A stretch of 35,585 nucleotides of DNA from DASPSR01 sp035516175 (GTDB lineage Bacteria; Nitrospirota; UBA9217), in contig DATJAO010000058.1 in NCBI GenBank assembly GCA_035516175.1, forward strand, positions 1-35,585, in the 5' to 3' direction. This document shows, in pieces, positions 1-7,417 of this stretch. The notes below the pieces were generated by a model. The model saw only the letters and a program-made list of their open reading frames with translations, had not been told where the DNA came from and made no database searches. How positions within the stretch are numbered: the first letter of the stretch is position 1; each line of letters begins with the position of its first letter. The position numbers and the translations under genes are program-made.

Positions 1-1
1 T

Positions 2-145
2 TGGACCGAGTATCCTTTGGAGCACTCCGGGGTGGTCATATTCAACGATGAGGCGGGGGAAAAGACGGGCATCGTGAAGTGGAAAGAAAAAGTCAGTGTT
101 GACGATAACACCTGCCGGGCTGGCATCGAGTTCCTGCGGAATTGA
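2..145 (+). CDS. C-terminal end of a PilZ-like protein (partial)
   Basis: An open frame enters from the left edge and ends at TGA 143-145, giving 47 residues. The last strand, CRAGIEFL, resembles the G-I-x-F end of PilZ domains, which bind cyclic-di-GMP. The N-terminal RxxxR binding motif would lie outside the window, so the assignment rests on one short motif. A solitary PilZ protein would fit the motility/pilus chemosensory cluster downstream, but it could be an unrelated beta-barrel protein. Confidence 0.45.
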   Translation, partial: WTEYPLEHSGVVIFNDEAGEKTGIVKWKEKVSVDDNTCRAGIEFLRN

Positions 146-206
146 AAAGGCCATGGTCAAAAAATGCACATGCTGATGTGCGTGAAAACATCAGCTTTGA
201 TTACGG

Positions 207-569
207 TTAACCTGCATGGATCTTCTCTTCTTCTTCCTGCCGCGTTTTACAATGGATGCAGAGCGCAGTCACGGGCCTGGCCTCCAGCCGTTTGATGCTG
301 ATCTTTTCTCCGCATGACTCGCATATTCCGTAGGTACCGCTGTCGATCCGCGAAATCGCTTCTTCTATCTTTTTGAGCAACTTGCGCTCCCGTCCGCGCA
401 GCCTGAGGAGAAAATTGTTGTCAAGCTCCGCCACCGCTTGGTCCGTGGGATCGGGGAAGCTTTCCTTTTCCGTGCTGAGCTTGTTGTTAAGCGTGTGTTC
501 TGCTTCGGAAAGAATTTCTGCCTTCTGCTTCTCGAGCTTTTTTTTGATCGCTAACAGTCTATTGTCCAT
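207..569 (-). CDS. dksA: DksA/TraR-family zinc-finger transcriptional regulator
   Basis: 120 residues. An N-terminal charged coiled coil (about residues 1-75) carries DPTDQA near residue 40, matching the D-x-x-D-x-A coiled-coil tip by which DksA reaches the RNA polymerase active site. A C4 zinc finger follows: C83-x2-C86 and C104-x2-C107. DksA-type proteins act with ppGpp in the secondary channel of RNA polymerase to adjust rRNA, tRNA and amino acid promoters. It is shorter than the 151-residue E. coli DksA but has both functional elements, unlike the short TraR. AAGAGG lies 6 bases before the ATG. The gene stands alone on the minus strand with its own promoter (650-678). Orthology to dksA proper rather than a DksA-like paralogue is likely but not certain. 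Confidence 0.85.
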   Translation of the reverse strand: MDNRLLAIKKKLEKQKAEILSEAEHTLNNKLSTEKESFPDPTDQAVAELDNNFLLRLRGRERKLLKKIEEAISRIDSGTYGICESCGEKISIKRLEARPVTALCIHCKTRQEEEEKIHAG

Positions 570-649
570 TCCAACAACCTCTTAACGCAGTATGGAGGGT
601 CCCGCCGATACCCCTTGTATGAGATGGCCCATTTGCAAAATAATGTGGT

Positions 650-678
650 ACTATATCAAAAAAGCACGAAGGAGTCAA
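650..678 (-). promoter_or_regulatory. sigma70-type promoter of dksA
   Basis: On the minus strand: TTGACT, 17-base spacer, TATAGT. The predicted transcript starts near 643 and gives a leader of about 70 bases before the dksA ATG at 569. Confidence 0.65.
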
Positions 679-743
679 TTGGTAAAATGGAACATAGCCA
701 TGAAAATGATCATCCTGCCGTGGCGCGGCTTAGGTTTCGCAGA

Positions 744-772
744 TTGACAAAACCCGAAGACGCGGGTAACAT
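744..772 (+). promoter_or_regulatory. sigma70-type promoter upstream of the Smr gene
   Basis: TTGACA (744-749), 17-base spacer, TAACAT (767-772). Transcription would start near 779 and run into the Smr gene at 927. The start point lies on the ATG at 778, so a 50-residue ORF beginning there would be leaderless, or would use the internal ATG at 808. Confidence 0.5.
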
Positions 773-777
773 TGCTC

Positions 778-930
778 ATGCTGAGGGGAAAAAAGAAACT
801 CACCAATATGAGAGAACGCGGGGTCGAAATTACTGAGGTGCAGGATAACGACGTACTTCTGGACCATAGTATCAATAAGACGCACAACCTGATAAAGGCT
901 GATGCCGGATCCATTTATATTTGCATATGA
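778..930 (+). CDS. Possible 50-residue leader peptide or ORF relic, unrecognised
   Basis: An ATG-to-TGA frame of 50 codons begins MLRGKKKL and ends SIYICI. I do not recognise a family. Its TGA (928-930) overlaps the ATG (927) of the Smr gene as ATGA, the usual form of translational coupling, and the Smr ATG lacks a clear ribosome binding site of its own. Against it: the frame has no good ribosome binding site and the promoter -10 sits directly in front of the ATG. It may be a real small protein, a coupling device, or a decayed gene. Confidence 0.3.
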   Translation: MLRGKKKLTNMRERGVEITEVQDNDVLLDHSINKTHNLIKADAGSIYICI

Positions 931-1598
931 AAAAAAAGAAAACTCAGAAACGAGGCCCCGTTGATGTCGACAATAATACCTTCATGTCCCTCAAAAACCT
1001 ACAACCCACAGCCGATTCCTGCCAGGTAAAGAAGATTACAACGCCGGTGAGAGAAGAAAAGGTAGACGACGATTCCGCTCTGTTTCTGCGCGCGGTTCAC
1101 GGGGTGCGAGCGATCGACTCTCCGTCCGAGATTCAGCCAGAGGCGATGAAAGACATAGCCGCCGAAAAAACGTGGAGTGAAGACCGGGACGAACAACGGC
1201 TTTTTCTTCGGGCCATACGGAGGATCGACACGACATTCCGCGATGAATTGCCGAAGGCCGATGGAGATGAACCTAGGCGCCGGTCGGCAAGCAGCCGGAT
1301 ACGACAGCTGAAGCGGGGAAAGCTCACCCTGTCGGACGAGCTCGACCTCCACGGATATATGAAAGACGAGGCGCTCAAACGCCTCGAACAGTTTATCACG
1401 GGAGCATACAGCAAGGGGCAGCGGGCGGTCCTTGTCATCACCGGCAAGGGTATCAATTCTGCTATAGGGCCCGTACTGCAGGGGGCCGTCGCAGCGTGGC
1501 TGCGGGAAGAAGGAATAGGAATGGTCGCGGAGTTCGCACCCGCACCGCGCGACAAGGGAGGGAGTGGTGCATACGTGGTGTTTTTGAAGATCCGATAG
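927..1598 (+). CDS. Smr-domain protein
   Basis: 223 residues from ATG 927; an in-frame TTG at 921 would add two. The first 135 residues are polar and look linker-like. The last 85 form an Smr (small MutS-related) domain with the LDLHG motif, then TGKG, then a GGSGA segment near the C-terminus. Smr domains are found in MutS2 and in stand-alone proteins and act as structure- or strand-specific nucleases on DNA or RNA, including ribosome-collision mRNA cleavage by some members. No MutS2 ATPase is present, so this is a stand-alone Smr (YdaL/SmrA-like architecture). The cellular target cannot be read from sequence. It is transcribed alone, probably from 744-772. Confidence 0.8.
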   Translation: MKKKKTQKRGPVDVDNNTFMSLKNLQPTADSCQVKKITTPVREEKVDDDSALFLRAVHGVRAIDSPSEIQPEAMKDIAAEKTWSEDRDEQRLFLRAIRRIDTTFRDELPKADGDEPRRRSASSRIRQLKRGKLTLSDELDLHGYMKDEALKRLEQFITGAYSKGQRAVLVITGKGINSAIGPVLQGAVAAWLREEGIGMVAEFAPAPRDKGGSGAYVVFLKIR

Positions 1599-1654
1599 AA
1601 TGCTCAACGGGATCAATTTCCAGCAAAGGGCTACTCTGCATTAAGAATGTTCTG

Positions 1655-1683
1655 TTGACAATTCGCCCGCCTCACATTACAAT
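1655..1683 (+). promoter_or_regulatory. Strong sigma70-type promoter of icd
   Basis: TTGACA (1655-1660), 17-base spacer, TACAAT (1678-1683), one base from full consensus. Transcription should start near 1690, leaving an untranslated leader of about 168 bases before the GTG at 1858. Apart from a small hairpin (GAAT-CTGG-ATTC near 1751-1762) I see no conserved structure in the leader. Confidence 0.7.
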
Positions 1684-1857
1684 CCCTTCCATTCAGCGTT
1701 CAAAAATTATAACAACTACATGAGCCTGTACGCTATTTTAAAAGAGTGAAGAATCTGGATTCTCAACACGTGCAGAGACCCCTGGTGTAGTTTCTGGTAA
1801 CAAGTGTGGACCGCTATTGCTAATGAAATTATATGATTACAAGAAGGAGAGAATGCC

Positions 1858-3051
1858 GTGGCGATTGTCGTAAAAAACCCCATCGTTGAGATGGACGGGG
1901 ACGAGATGACGCGGATCATCTGGAAGATGATCAAAGAAAAACTGCTCTTGCCTCAGCTCAGGATGGACCTTAAATACTATGACCTCGGCATAAGGAATCG
2001 CGACGAGACCGATGATCGGGTAACGGTCGATGCCGCGAATGCTGTCAAGGAAGTCGGCGTGGGTGTGAAGTGCGCAACGATCACGCCGAACGCGGCACGC
2101 GTGAAAGAATATGGCCTCAAACAGCAGTGGAAAAGTCCGAATGGGACCATCCGCTCGATTCTTGACGGTACGGTCTTCCGCAAGCCGATAATCGTGAAGA
2201 ACATCCCTCCGGCGGTGCGAAGCTGGAAGAAACCGATTAGCATCGGCAGACACGCTTATGGCGACATATACAAGTCCGTAGAATATAAGGTCACGGTAGC
2301 AGGCAGGGCAGAGCTGGTGTTCTTGCCCGCGGGTGGAGGCGAGAAAGCATCTCTCCTCGTTCATGAATTCAAAGGACCCGGTGTGATCATGGGCATGCAC
2401 AACACTGAGAAATCCATCCGGAGCTTCGCCAAAGCCTGTATCAACTACGCGGTTGAAGAAAAGTGTGACCTCTGGTTCGGCGCCAAGGACACGATATCCA
2501 AAACTTATCACGTCTTTTTTAAAGAAGTCTTTGATCAGGAAGCGTCGGCGCGAAAGGGAGATTTCGAGAAAAAAGGCATAAAGTACCGCTACATGCTGAT
2601 TGACGATGCCGTGGCGCAGATAATGAAGGCCGAGGGCGGCATGCTCTGGGCGTGCATGAACTATGACGGTGACGTTATGAGCGACATGGTGGCATCTGGT
2701 TTCGGAAGCCTAGGGCTCATGACCTCGGTCCTTGTCTCGCCGGAAGGGGAGTTCGTGTACGAGGCCGCGCACGGCACCGTCATGCGCCATTACTATGAGC
2801 ACCTCAAAGGAAACCCGACGTCGACAAACTCGGTAGCCTCAATTTTTGCATGGACCGGTGCGCTCGCACGGCGTGGCGAGATTGACAGAACGCCGGCAGT
2901 GGTAGAGTTCGCGCGCAGGCTCGAGTCCATCGTGGTCAAGACTATTGAAGACGGGATCATGACCAAAGATCTTGCCGCGATCGCGGAACCGAAGCCTACG
3001 AACTACGCAGGCACAGAGGAATTCATCGATAGGGTAGCGGCGCACTTGTAA
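1858..3051 (+). CDS. icd: NADP-dependent isocitrate dehydrogenase (homodimeric, eukaryotic type)
   Basis: 397 residues, the usual length of the subfamily II enzyme. It converts isocitrate and NADP to 2-oxoglutarate, CO2 and NADPH in the cytoplasm. Diagnostic segments: PIVEMDGDEMTR at the N-terminus, SPNGTIRSIL (substrate-binding serine), IGRHAYGD, YDGDVMSDM (metal-binding aspartates), EAAHGTVMRHY (NADP-binding H-G-T) and STNSVASIFAWT. The start is GTG: AAGGAG (1844-1849) lies 8 bases upstream, while the ATG at 1853 is out of frame. It is monocistronic with its own promoter and long leader. Together with the aconitase at 19814-21754 it covers citrate to 2-oxoglutarate. If the organism fixes carbon by the reductive TCA cycle the enzyme could run in reverse, but nothing here proves that. 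Confidence 0.93.
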   Translation: MAIVVKNPIVEMDGDEMTRIIWKMIKEKLLLPQLRMDLKYYDLGIRNRDETDDRVTVDAANAVKEVGVGVKCATITPNAARVKEYGLKQQWKSPNGTIRSILDGTVFRKPIIVKNIPPAVRSWKKPISIGRHAYGDIYKSVEYKVTVAGRAELVFLPAGGGEKASLLVHEFKGPGVIMGMHNTEKSIRSFAKACINYAVEEKCDLWFGAKDTISKTYHVFFKEVFDQEASARKGDFEKKGIKYRYMLIDDAVAQIMKAEGGMLWACMNYDGDVMSDMVASGFGSLGLMTSVLVSPEGEFVYEAAHGTVMRHYYEHLKGNPTSTNSVASIFAWTGALARRGEIDRTPAVVEFARRLESIVVKTIEDGIMTKDLAAIAEPKPTNYAGTEEFIDRVAAHL

Positions 3052-3125
3052 CTGCGGCATTCGTACCCTAGAACAGGACCAAAGGCGGAGCAACAATTTT
3101 TGTTTTTTTCTGACAGGATAATCTG

Positions 3126-3155
3126 TTGACAAGGCCTTTTACAACATGCTAACAT
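3126..3155 (+). promoter_or_regulatory. Promoter of the chemosensory cluster
   Basis: TTGACA (3126-3131), 18-base spacer, TAACAT (3150-3155), 40 bases before the GTG of the REC-PATAN gene. The same TAACAT -10 occurs at the Smr promoter. Confidence 0.55.
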
Positions 3156-3195
3156 TTAAGGGAATTTAGCGGACCTAAACGCACGGGGAGATAAG

Positions 3196-4494
3196 GTGGC
3201 AGGCGAAAAGATACTTGACATTGATGACAGTCCGACCGTACAGAAGCTAATTGAGATGATCCTTTCCTCGCAGGGGTACAAGGTCATTCTTGCGTCCGAC
3301 GGCGAGGAGGGGATTGCAAAGGCGCGGGCTGAGCGCCCTTCGGTGATCCTCGTTGACTTTGTCATGCCCAAGATGAACGGGTTCCAGGTCTGCAAGACGC
3401 TGAAGGAAGATCCCGAGTTCCAAGACACCCCCATCATCCTCGTGACTTCCAAGGGTGACAAGGTCGGTAGCAAGTTCGTTGATGTACTTGGGATTACGGA
3501 ATATTTCACTAAGCCGTTCCAGCCAGAAGAACTGCTCGCAAAGATCCGTGAAGTTATCGATAACAAGCAGGAACCGCCATCCACACCCCAACCGCCAGCT
3601 GAAGTTGCACGAGAAATCAAGCCAGCCTTCATGCCGTCTGTAGAGTTGGGTCCGCAATCTGCGCCACCCGGGCTAGAGACCATGGTCCGGACCATAGTCG
3701 AGAAAGTGCTGGACGAATTCATCAAAAAGACTGTGCCTGATATGATTCGCAAAGAGCTGGGAAAAACGCACCATATCGAGAGCGCTGGCATTCAGGGAAA
3801 TCTAGCGAGCTTCAGGATCGTTGAGGTGCTACAAATGCTCGGACTCCAACGCCAGACGGGCAGGCTGGCAATCTCCCGGAGCGGCGAAGACGCTGAGATT
3901 TACTTCAAGGACGGGACAATAGTTTTTGCATCGTCGAACTCCGACGGAAGCAAAACCGGCCTGGAAGGACTGCTTAGAAGGTCTTGCAGGATACCGGATG
4001 ACAGCATCCGCCATGTTCTTCGCATTGCCGAGATTACCAGCCAGCCGATCGACAGGATTCTGGACAAGGAAAAAATGCAAGATATCAGGACTTTCGCAGA
4101 CTGTCTCAAGCGCCATACGGAGTCGACAGTGTATAAGGTCATGGCCTGGAACGACGGAACTTTCTTTTTTGAAAAGGCCCCGTCGCCGCTGTTCGCCACG
4201 CCGATGCAGCTCAAGGTGGACGACCTACTCCTTGAAGGCGCAAGGCGCGCCGACGAATGGACGCTCATTCAACAGAAGATCCCGAACTTTTCCATTGTGT
4301 TCGAACCTATGATCGGGGATGCCGATGAGCTCACGACGCGCGGCATGAGCAATACTGACATGAAGGTCTTCTCGCTTATCAACGGTAAACGAACGGTCCA
4401 GGCTATCATCGATGACTCTTATCTGAGCGAGTTCGAGGTGGCCAAGAGCATGTTTATCCTACTTTCGGTGAACCTCATTCGGAGGAAGCATTAA
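3196..4494 (+). CDS. Response regulator with C-terminal PATAN (DUF4388) domain
   Basis: 432 residues, GTG start preceded by GGGGAG. Residues 1-120 form a receiver domain with all phosphorylation residues: D10-D11, phosphoacceptor D54 in LVDFVMP, T84, K106. A proline-rich linker (about 122-160) follows, then a helical stretch and, from about residue 198, a PATAN/DUF4388 domain beginning GNLASFRIVEVLQML and including the TGRLAI and YFKDGTIVFA strands. PATAN regulators accompany CheA pathways that control type IV pili, gliding or other non-flagellar outputs, where they are thought to relay phosphorylation to an effector by protein contact, not DNA binding. It heads the cluster and would take phosphate from the CheA at 7418-10018. 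Position matches PilG in Pil-Chp systems, but the PATAN tail makes strict orthology unlikely. Confidence 0.85.
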   Translation: MAGEKILDIDDSPTVQKLIEMILSSQGYKVILASDGEEGIAKARAERPSVILVDFVMPKMNGFQVCKTLKEDPEFQDTPIILVTSKGDKVGSKFVDVLGITEYFTKPFQPEELLAKIREVIDNKQEPPSTPQPPAEVAREIKPAFMPSVELGPQSAPPGLETMVRTIVEKVLDEFIKKTVPDMIRKELGKTHHIESAGIQGNLASFRIVEVLQMLGLQRQTGRLAISRSGEDAEIYFKDGTIVFASSNSDGSKTGLEGLLRRSCRIPDDSIRHVLRIAEITSQPIDRILDKEKMQDIRTFADCLKRHTESTVYKVMAWNDGTFFFEKAPSPLFATPMQLKVDDLLLEGARRADEWTLIQQKIPNFSIVFEPMIGDADELTTRGMSNTDMKVFSLINGKRTVQAIIDDSYLSEFEVAKSMFILLSVNLIRRKH

Positions 4495-4538
4495 CAAGCG
4501 GCACTAGGCGGGCAAAACCAACGAAATAAAAGGAAAAC

Positions 4539-4567
4539 TTGACAGTACAAAAGAAATATGTTAATTT
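4539..4567 (+). promoter_or_regulatory. Probable internal promoter upstream of cheY
   Basis: TTGACA (4539-4544) is followed after 16 bases by TTAATT (4561-4566), or after 17 by TAATTT. The -35 is perfect and the -10 weak. It lies 38 bases before the cheY ATG in a 110-base gap and could raise expression of cheY and the genes after it. Confidence 0.45.
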
Positions 4568-4604
4568 CCGACTATTCTCTTCACCGTGAAAAAAGGAGAA
4601 AACA

Positions 4605-4964
4605 ATGGCCAAAATACTCATAGCGGACGACAGCCTGGCAGAGCTTCAGATTTTCCAGGCAGCCCTCCAGCCGATGGGCCATACGCTTTTAACCGTCATG
4701 GACGGCGATGCTGTGGAAGAGAAGGTAAAGTCCGAAAAAATTGACCTTATCATCCTTGATGTTATTATGCCCAAGAAAAATGGTTTTCAAGTCTGCAGGG
4801 ACATCAAGAGCAATGACCAATTCAAAAACATTCCGATCATCATGGTCACGTCAAAAGACCAGGAGAGCGACAAGTTCTGGGGGATGAAGCAGGGTGCCGA
4901 TGAGTATTTGACCAAGCCGTTCAAGCCCGAAGACCTGCTTAAGGCCGTAAAAAAATATATCTGA
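4605..4964 (+). CDS. CheY/PilH-type single-domain response regulator
   Basis: 119 residues, a bare receiver domain. Acidic pair D8-D9, phosphoacceptor D52 in LDVIMP, T82 and K104 are all present, so it should accept phosphate from the neighbouring CheA. There is no output domain, so it acts by docking to a partner (motor, pilus apparatus) or as a phosphate sink, like PilH in Pseudomonas aeruginosa. AAAGGAG lies 8 bases before the ATG. It sits 110 bases after the PATAN regulator and 20 bases before cheW. The FQVCRDIK segment resembles PilH/PilG-type receivers more than flagellar CheY, judged from memory of the family. Confidence 0.85.
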   Translation: MAKILIADDSLAELQIFQAALQPMGHTLLTVMDGDAVEEKVKSEKIDLIILDVIMPKKNGFQVCRDIKSNDQFKNIPIIMVTSKDQESDKFWGMKQGADEYLTKPFKPEDLLKAVKKYI

Positions 4965-4984
4965 ATCCCTGGAGAGGTGCCCGC

Positions 4985-5476
4985 TTGGCCGACCTTGACA
5001 ACGATGTCACCGCCGATGTGCTTGATATGATACCGGAGGAGGAATTACGGATTTGCCTCTTCAGTATCGGTGAAGACCTCTATGCCATTCCGGTCGAAAT
5101 GCTGACCGAGATCATCGCTCTCCAGAAAATATTTCCCGTCCCAACCACACCTCCTCACGTTCTGGGGGTAATCAACCTGCGAGGCAACATTGTTCCGATC
5201 GTCGATATACGTACAGCGCTTGAGTTACCACTTCAGGGAACACCCGGCCAGATCGCTATCATAAAGCACGGATCCCTTAATGTTGGCATCATCGTTGACA
5301 ATGTCTATGAAGTGGTCGCCGTGCCTGAGAGCAGCATTCTTGACCTTCCCTCCGATACAGGGACACAGGCCGGCAAGGACCGCAGCCGTTTTATCAAAGC
5401 TACCGTCCAACGGGAGTCTGGCATTGCGGCGCTCCTGGATATCGTGCAGATTTTTGACGAGATCAAATTGACGTGA
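4985..5476 (+). CDS. cheW: CheW-type chemosensory adaptor
   Basis: 163 residues making up one CheW domain: core strands ICLFSIGEDLYAIPVEML, then PHVLGVINLRGNIVPIVDIR, GIIVDNVYEVV, and a closing ALLDIVQIFDEI. CheW couples the CheA kinase to the cytoplasmic tip of methyl-accepting proteins in the membrane array. The start is TTG, placed 7 bases after GGAGAGG; no ATG lies near the start of the domain. It lies between cheY and the receptor gene, the place of pilI in Pil-Chp clusters. It is the only intact cheW in the window; two further copies after cheA are broken (10110-10887). Confidence 0.9.
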   Translation: MADLDNDVTADVLDMIPEEELRICLFSIGEDLYAIPVEMLTEIIALQKIFPVPTTPPHVLGVINLRGNIVPIVDIRTALELPLQGTPGQIAIIKHGSLNVGIIVDNVYEVVAVPESSILDLPSDTGTQAGKDRSRFIKATVQRESGIAALLDIVQIFDEIKLT

Positions 5477-5549
5477 TCTGCGTGAGTCGTAGCGAAGGAT
5501 GCCTCTGCGCTACTGACCGCACTACCTGTGGAACGAAGGAGCAGAATCT

Positions 5550-7412
5550 ATGAAGATCAAAAACCCATTTTATCGATTGAGCATCAGGACCAAGATTGTG
5601 CTCATGATTATGGGCATGTCCGTAATTTTCGGGACCGGTATCCTTGCCTTCATCTATGTCCAGATCCAGAGCGCACTCCGCGACGAGGCAATCAGCAAGA
5701 CGCGTATCCTGGCCGACGGTTTGAGCGTTAAAGCGGCTGAACCGGTGCAAGTCGAAGACCTCAACGCACTCCAGTTTATCGAAGGCGAAGCCATCATCCA
5801 GTCCGATGTTGCGTACTGCTTCATCAAGGATGGCAGAGGCCACGTAATCTCATCATCTTTCGAAGGGAATCAAGTTCCTCCCGTCCTCCAGAACATCAAT
5901 CCGTTACAGCCCGGGACTCCGCGGGAAGAGGCCGCCGTCGTGACGCTCAAGGGCGGTGTTGTCGAGGTTATCGATGTCGCATCGCCTATCGCTGGTGGAA
6001 CACTCGGCTCAGTGCATGTGGGACTGAATATGTCCAAGATCAAGGATAACATCAGAAATCTCCTCATATTCATCATGGCTGTGGGCATTGTCTCGCTCGG
6101 CATTCTTTCCATCTTAACCCTGGTGCTTTCCGCCGTCACCATCGCTCCGGTGCGAGATCTAATGCTGGTCGCTGAAGCACTGGGCCGCGGCGATCTTTCA
6201 AAGAAGGCACACGTGACCACCGGTGATGAGCTTGGCCAGCTGGGAGACACGCTCAACAGCACGATTGACAGGCTTCAGGGCCTGATACAAACCGAGTCAG
6301 ACCGAAACAAGATGCAGCACCAAGTGATGGCCCTGCTCTCGGTCGTGAGCACGGCAGCGGAAGGAGACCTTACCGTAAAGGCTGAAGTGACTGCAGATGC
6401 TTTCGGTTCGGTGGCCGATGCATTTAACCTCATGATCAATGGTCTTACCACCCTCGTGACTCACGCAAGCGATGTGGCGACAGAAATCCAGCGATCGACG
6501 ACGGAAATTCTCCACTCTTCCGATCGAATGCGGCAGGGTGCTGAGGCTCAAACTGCGCAGATTCGGAACGCGTCAGATGCGGTGAACGCCATGTCCCATA
6601 CCACGCAGCGCATGGCCGAGAATGCCGAAGCAGCCACCCAGACCTCACTTAAGGCAACGCAGGCGGCGGTCAAGGGCGGCGCCGCCGTGGCAGAAACCAT
6701 CAAAGGCATGCAGCGCATCCGGGCCACTGTGCAGTCCACTGGGAAAAAAATCAAAGGCCTCGGTGAACGCTCCCTCGAGATCGGTGCCATCATCGAAGTG
6801 ATCAACGAAATCGCAACTCAGACGAACCTTCTCGCGTTGAACGCTGCAATCGAGGCTGCCCGAGCCGGCGAGCAGGGCAAGGGCTTTGCCGTGGTGGCTG
6901 ATGAAGTACGGAAACTCGCAGAGCGCGCCGCCCGGGCAACGAAGGATATTACAGGCCTCATCAAAGGTATCCAGGTTGAAACGGGCGAGGCCGTAACCGT
7001 TATGGAAGCGGGTACCCGCGAGGTGGAAGAAGGCACCAAGCTGGCAGACGAGGCCGGCGCTGCACTCCGCGAGATAGAACAGATTGTGCAACAGACTGCT
7101 AGCCTCGTGACGGACATTACAAGGGCGGCGGGCGACCAGGTGAAAGTGACCGAGAGTGTGGTGAGCTCCATGGACAGCATCCTCAAGCAGACCCAGGAGA
7201 CCACCCACGGCGTCCAAGATACCGTGACTACCATCGGCAAGATGGCTGAACTTTCCAAGCGACTCACGGACGCTATCGGAAGATTCAAACTCGGGAAGGA
7301 GATTGGCGTTCGGCCGAGCGAGGTGGCGCTTCCCACCCCTGAAAGATTTCCAGCCACCGCAGAGCAAGTGACTACGAGTGACGAGGAGATCAAGCTCGGC
7401 TTCATTGAATAG
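5550..7412 (+). CDS. Methyl-accepting chemotaxis protein (PilJ-like position)
   Basis: 620 residues. Transmembrane helix 1 is at about 14-37, a sensor region of about 130 residues lies in the periplasm, and helix 2 is at about 170-197. A HAMP domain follows (about 198-250, APVRDLMLVAEALGRGDL), then a second HAMP-like segment (about 275-295) and the long signalling coiled coil. The tip that contacts CheA and CheW, TQTNLLALNAAIEAARAGE, is at about 422-440. GAAGGAG lies 9 bases before the ATG. The C-terminus has no CheR-tethering pentapeptide, and no cheR or cheB is present in the window, so adaptation, if any, depends on enzymes elsewhere. The ligand is unknown: the periplasmic region is short and has no family I recognise. 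The next gene, cheA, starts 5 bases after the stop. Confidence 0.92.
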   Translation: MKIKNPFYRLSIRTKIVLMIMGMSVIFGTGILAFIYVQIQSALRDEAISKTRILADGLSVKAAEPVQVEDLNALQFIEGEAIIQSDVAYCFIKDGRGHVISSSFEGNQVPPVLQNINPLQPGTPREEAAVVTLKGGVVEVIDVASPIAGGTLGSVHVGLNMSKIKDNIRNLLIFIMAVGIVSLGILSILTLVLSAVTIAPVRDLMLVAEALGRGDLSKKAHVTTGDELGQLGDTLNSTIDRLQGLIQTESDRNKMQHQVMALLSVVSTAAEGDLTVKAEVTADAFGSVADAFNLMINGLTTLVTHASDVATEIQRSTTEILHSSDRMRQGAEAQTAQIRNASDAVNAMSHTTQRMAENAEAATQTSLKATQAAVKGGAAVAETIKGMQRIRATVQSTGKKIKGLGERSLEIGAIIEVINEIATQTNLLALNAAIEAARAGEQGKGFAVVADEVRKLAERAARATKDITGLIKGIQVETGEAVTVMEAGTREVEEGTKLADEAGAALREIEQIVQQTASLVTDITRAAGDQVKVTESVVSSMDSILKQTQETTHGVQDTVTTIGKMAELSKRLTDAIGRFKLGKEIGVRPSEVALPTPERFPATAEQVTTSDEEIKLGFIE

Positions 7413-7417
7413 ACCGT

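Noticed and set aside
1690..1857. Riboswitch in the long icd leader
   Set aside because: Only one small hairpin is visible and there is no terminator or sequestered ribosome binding site; nothing supports more than a long leader.
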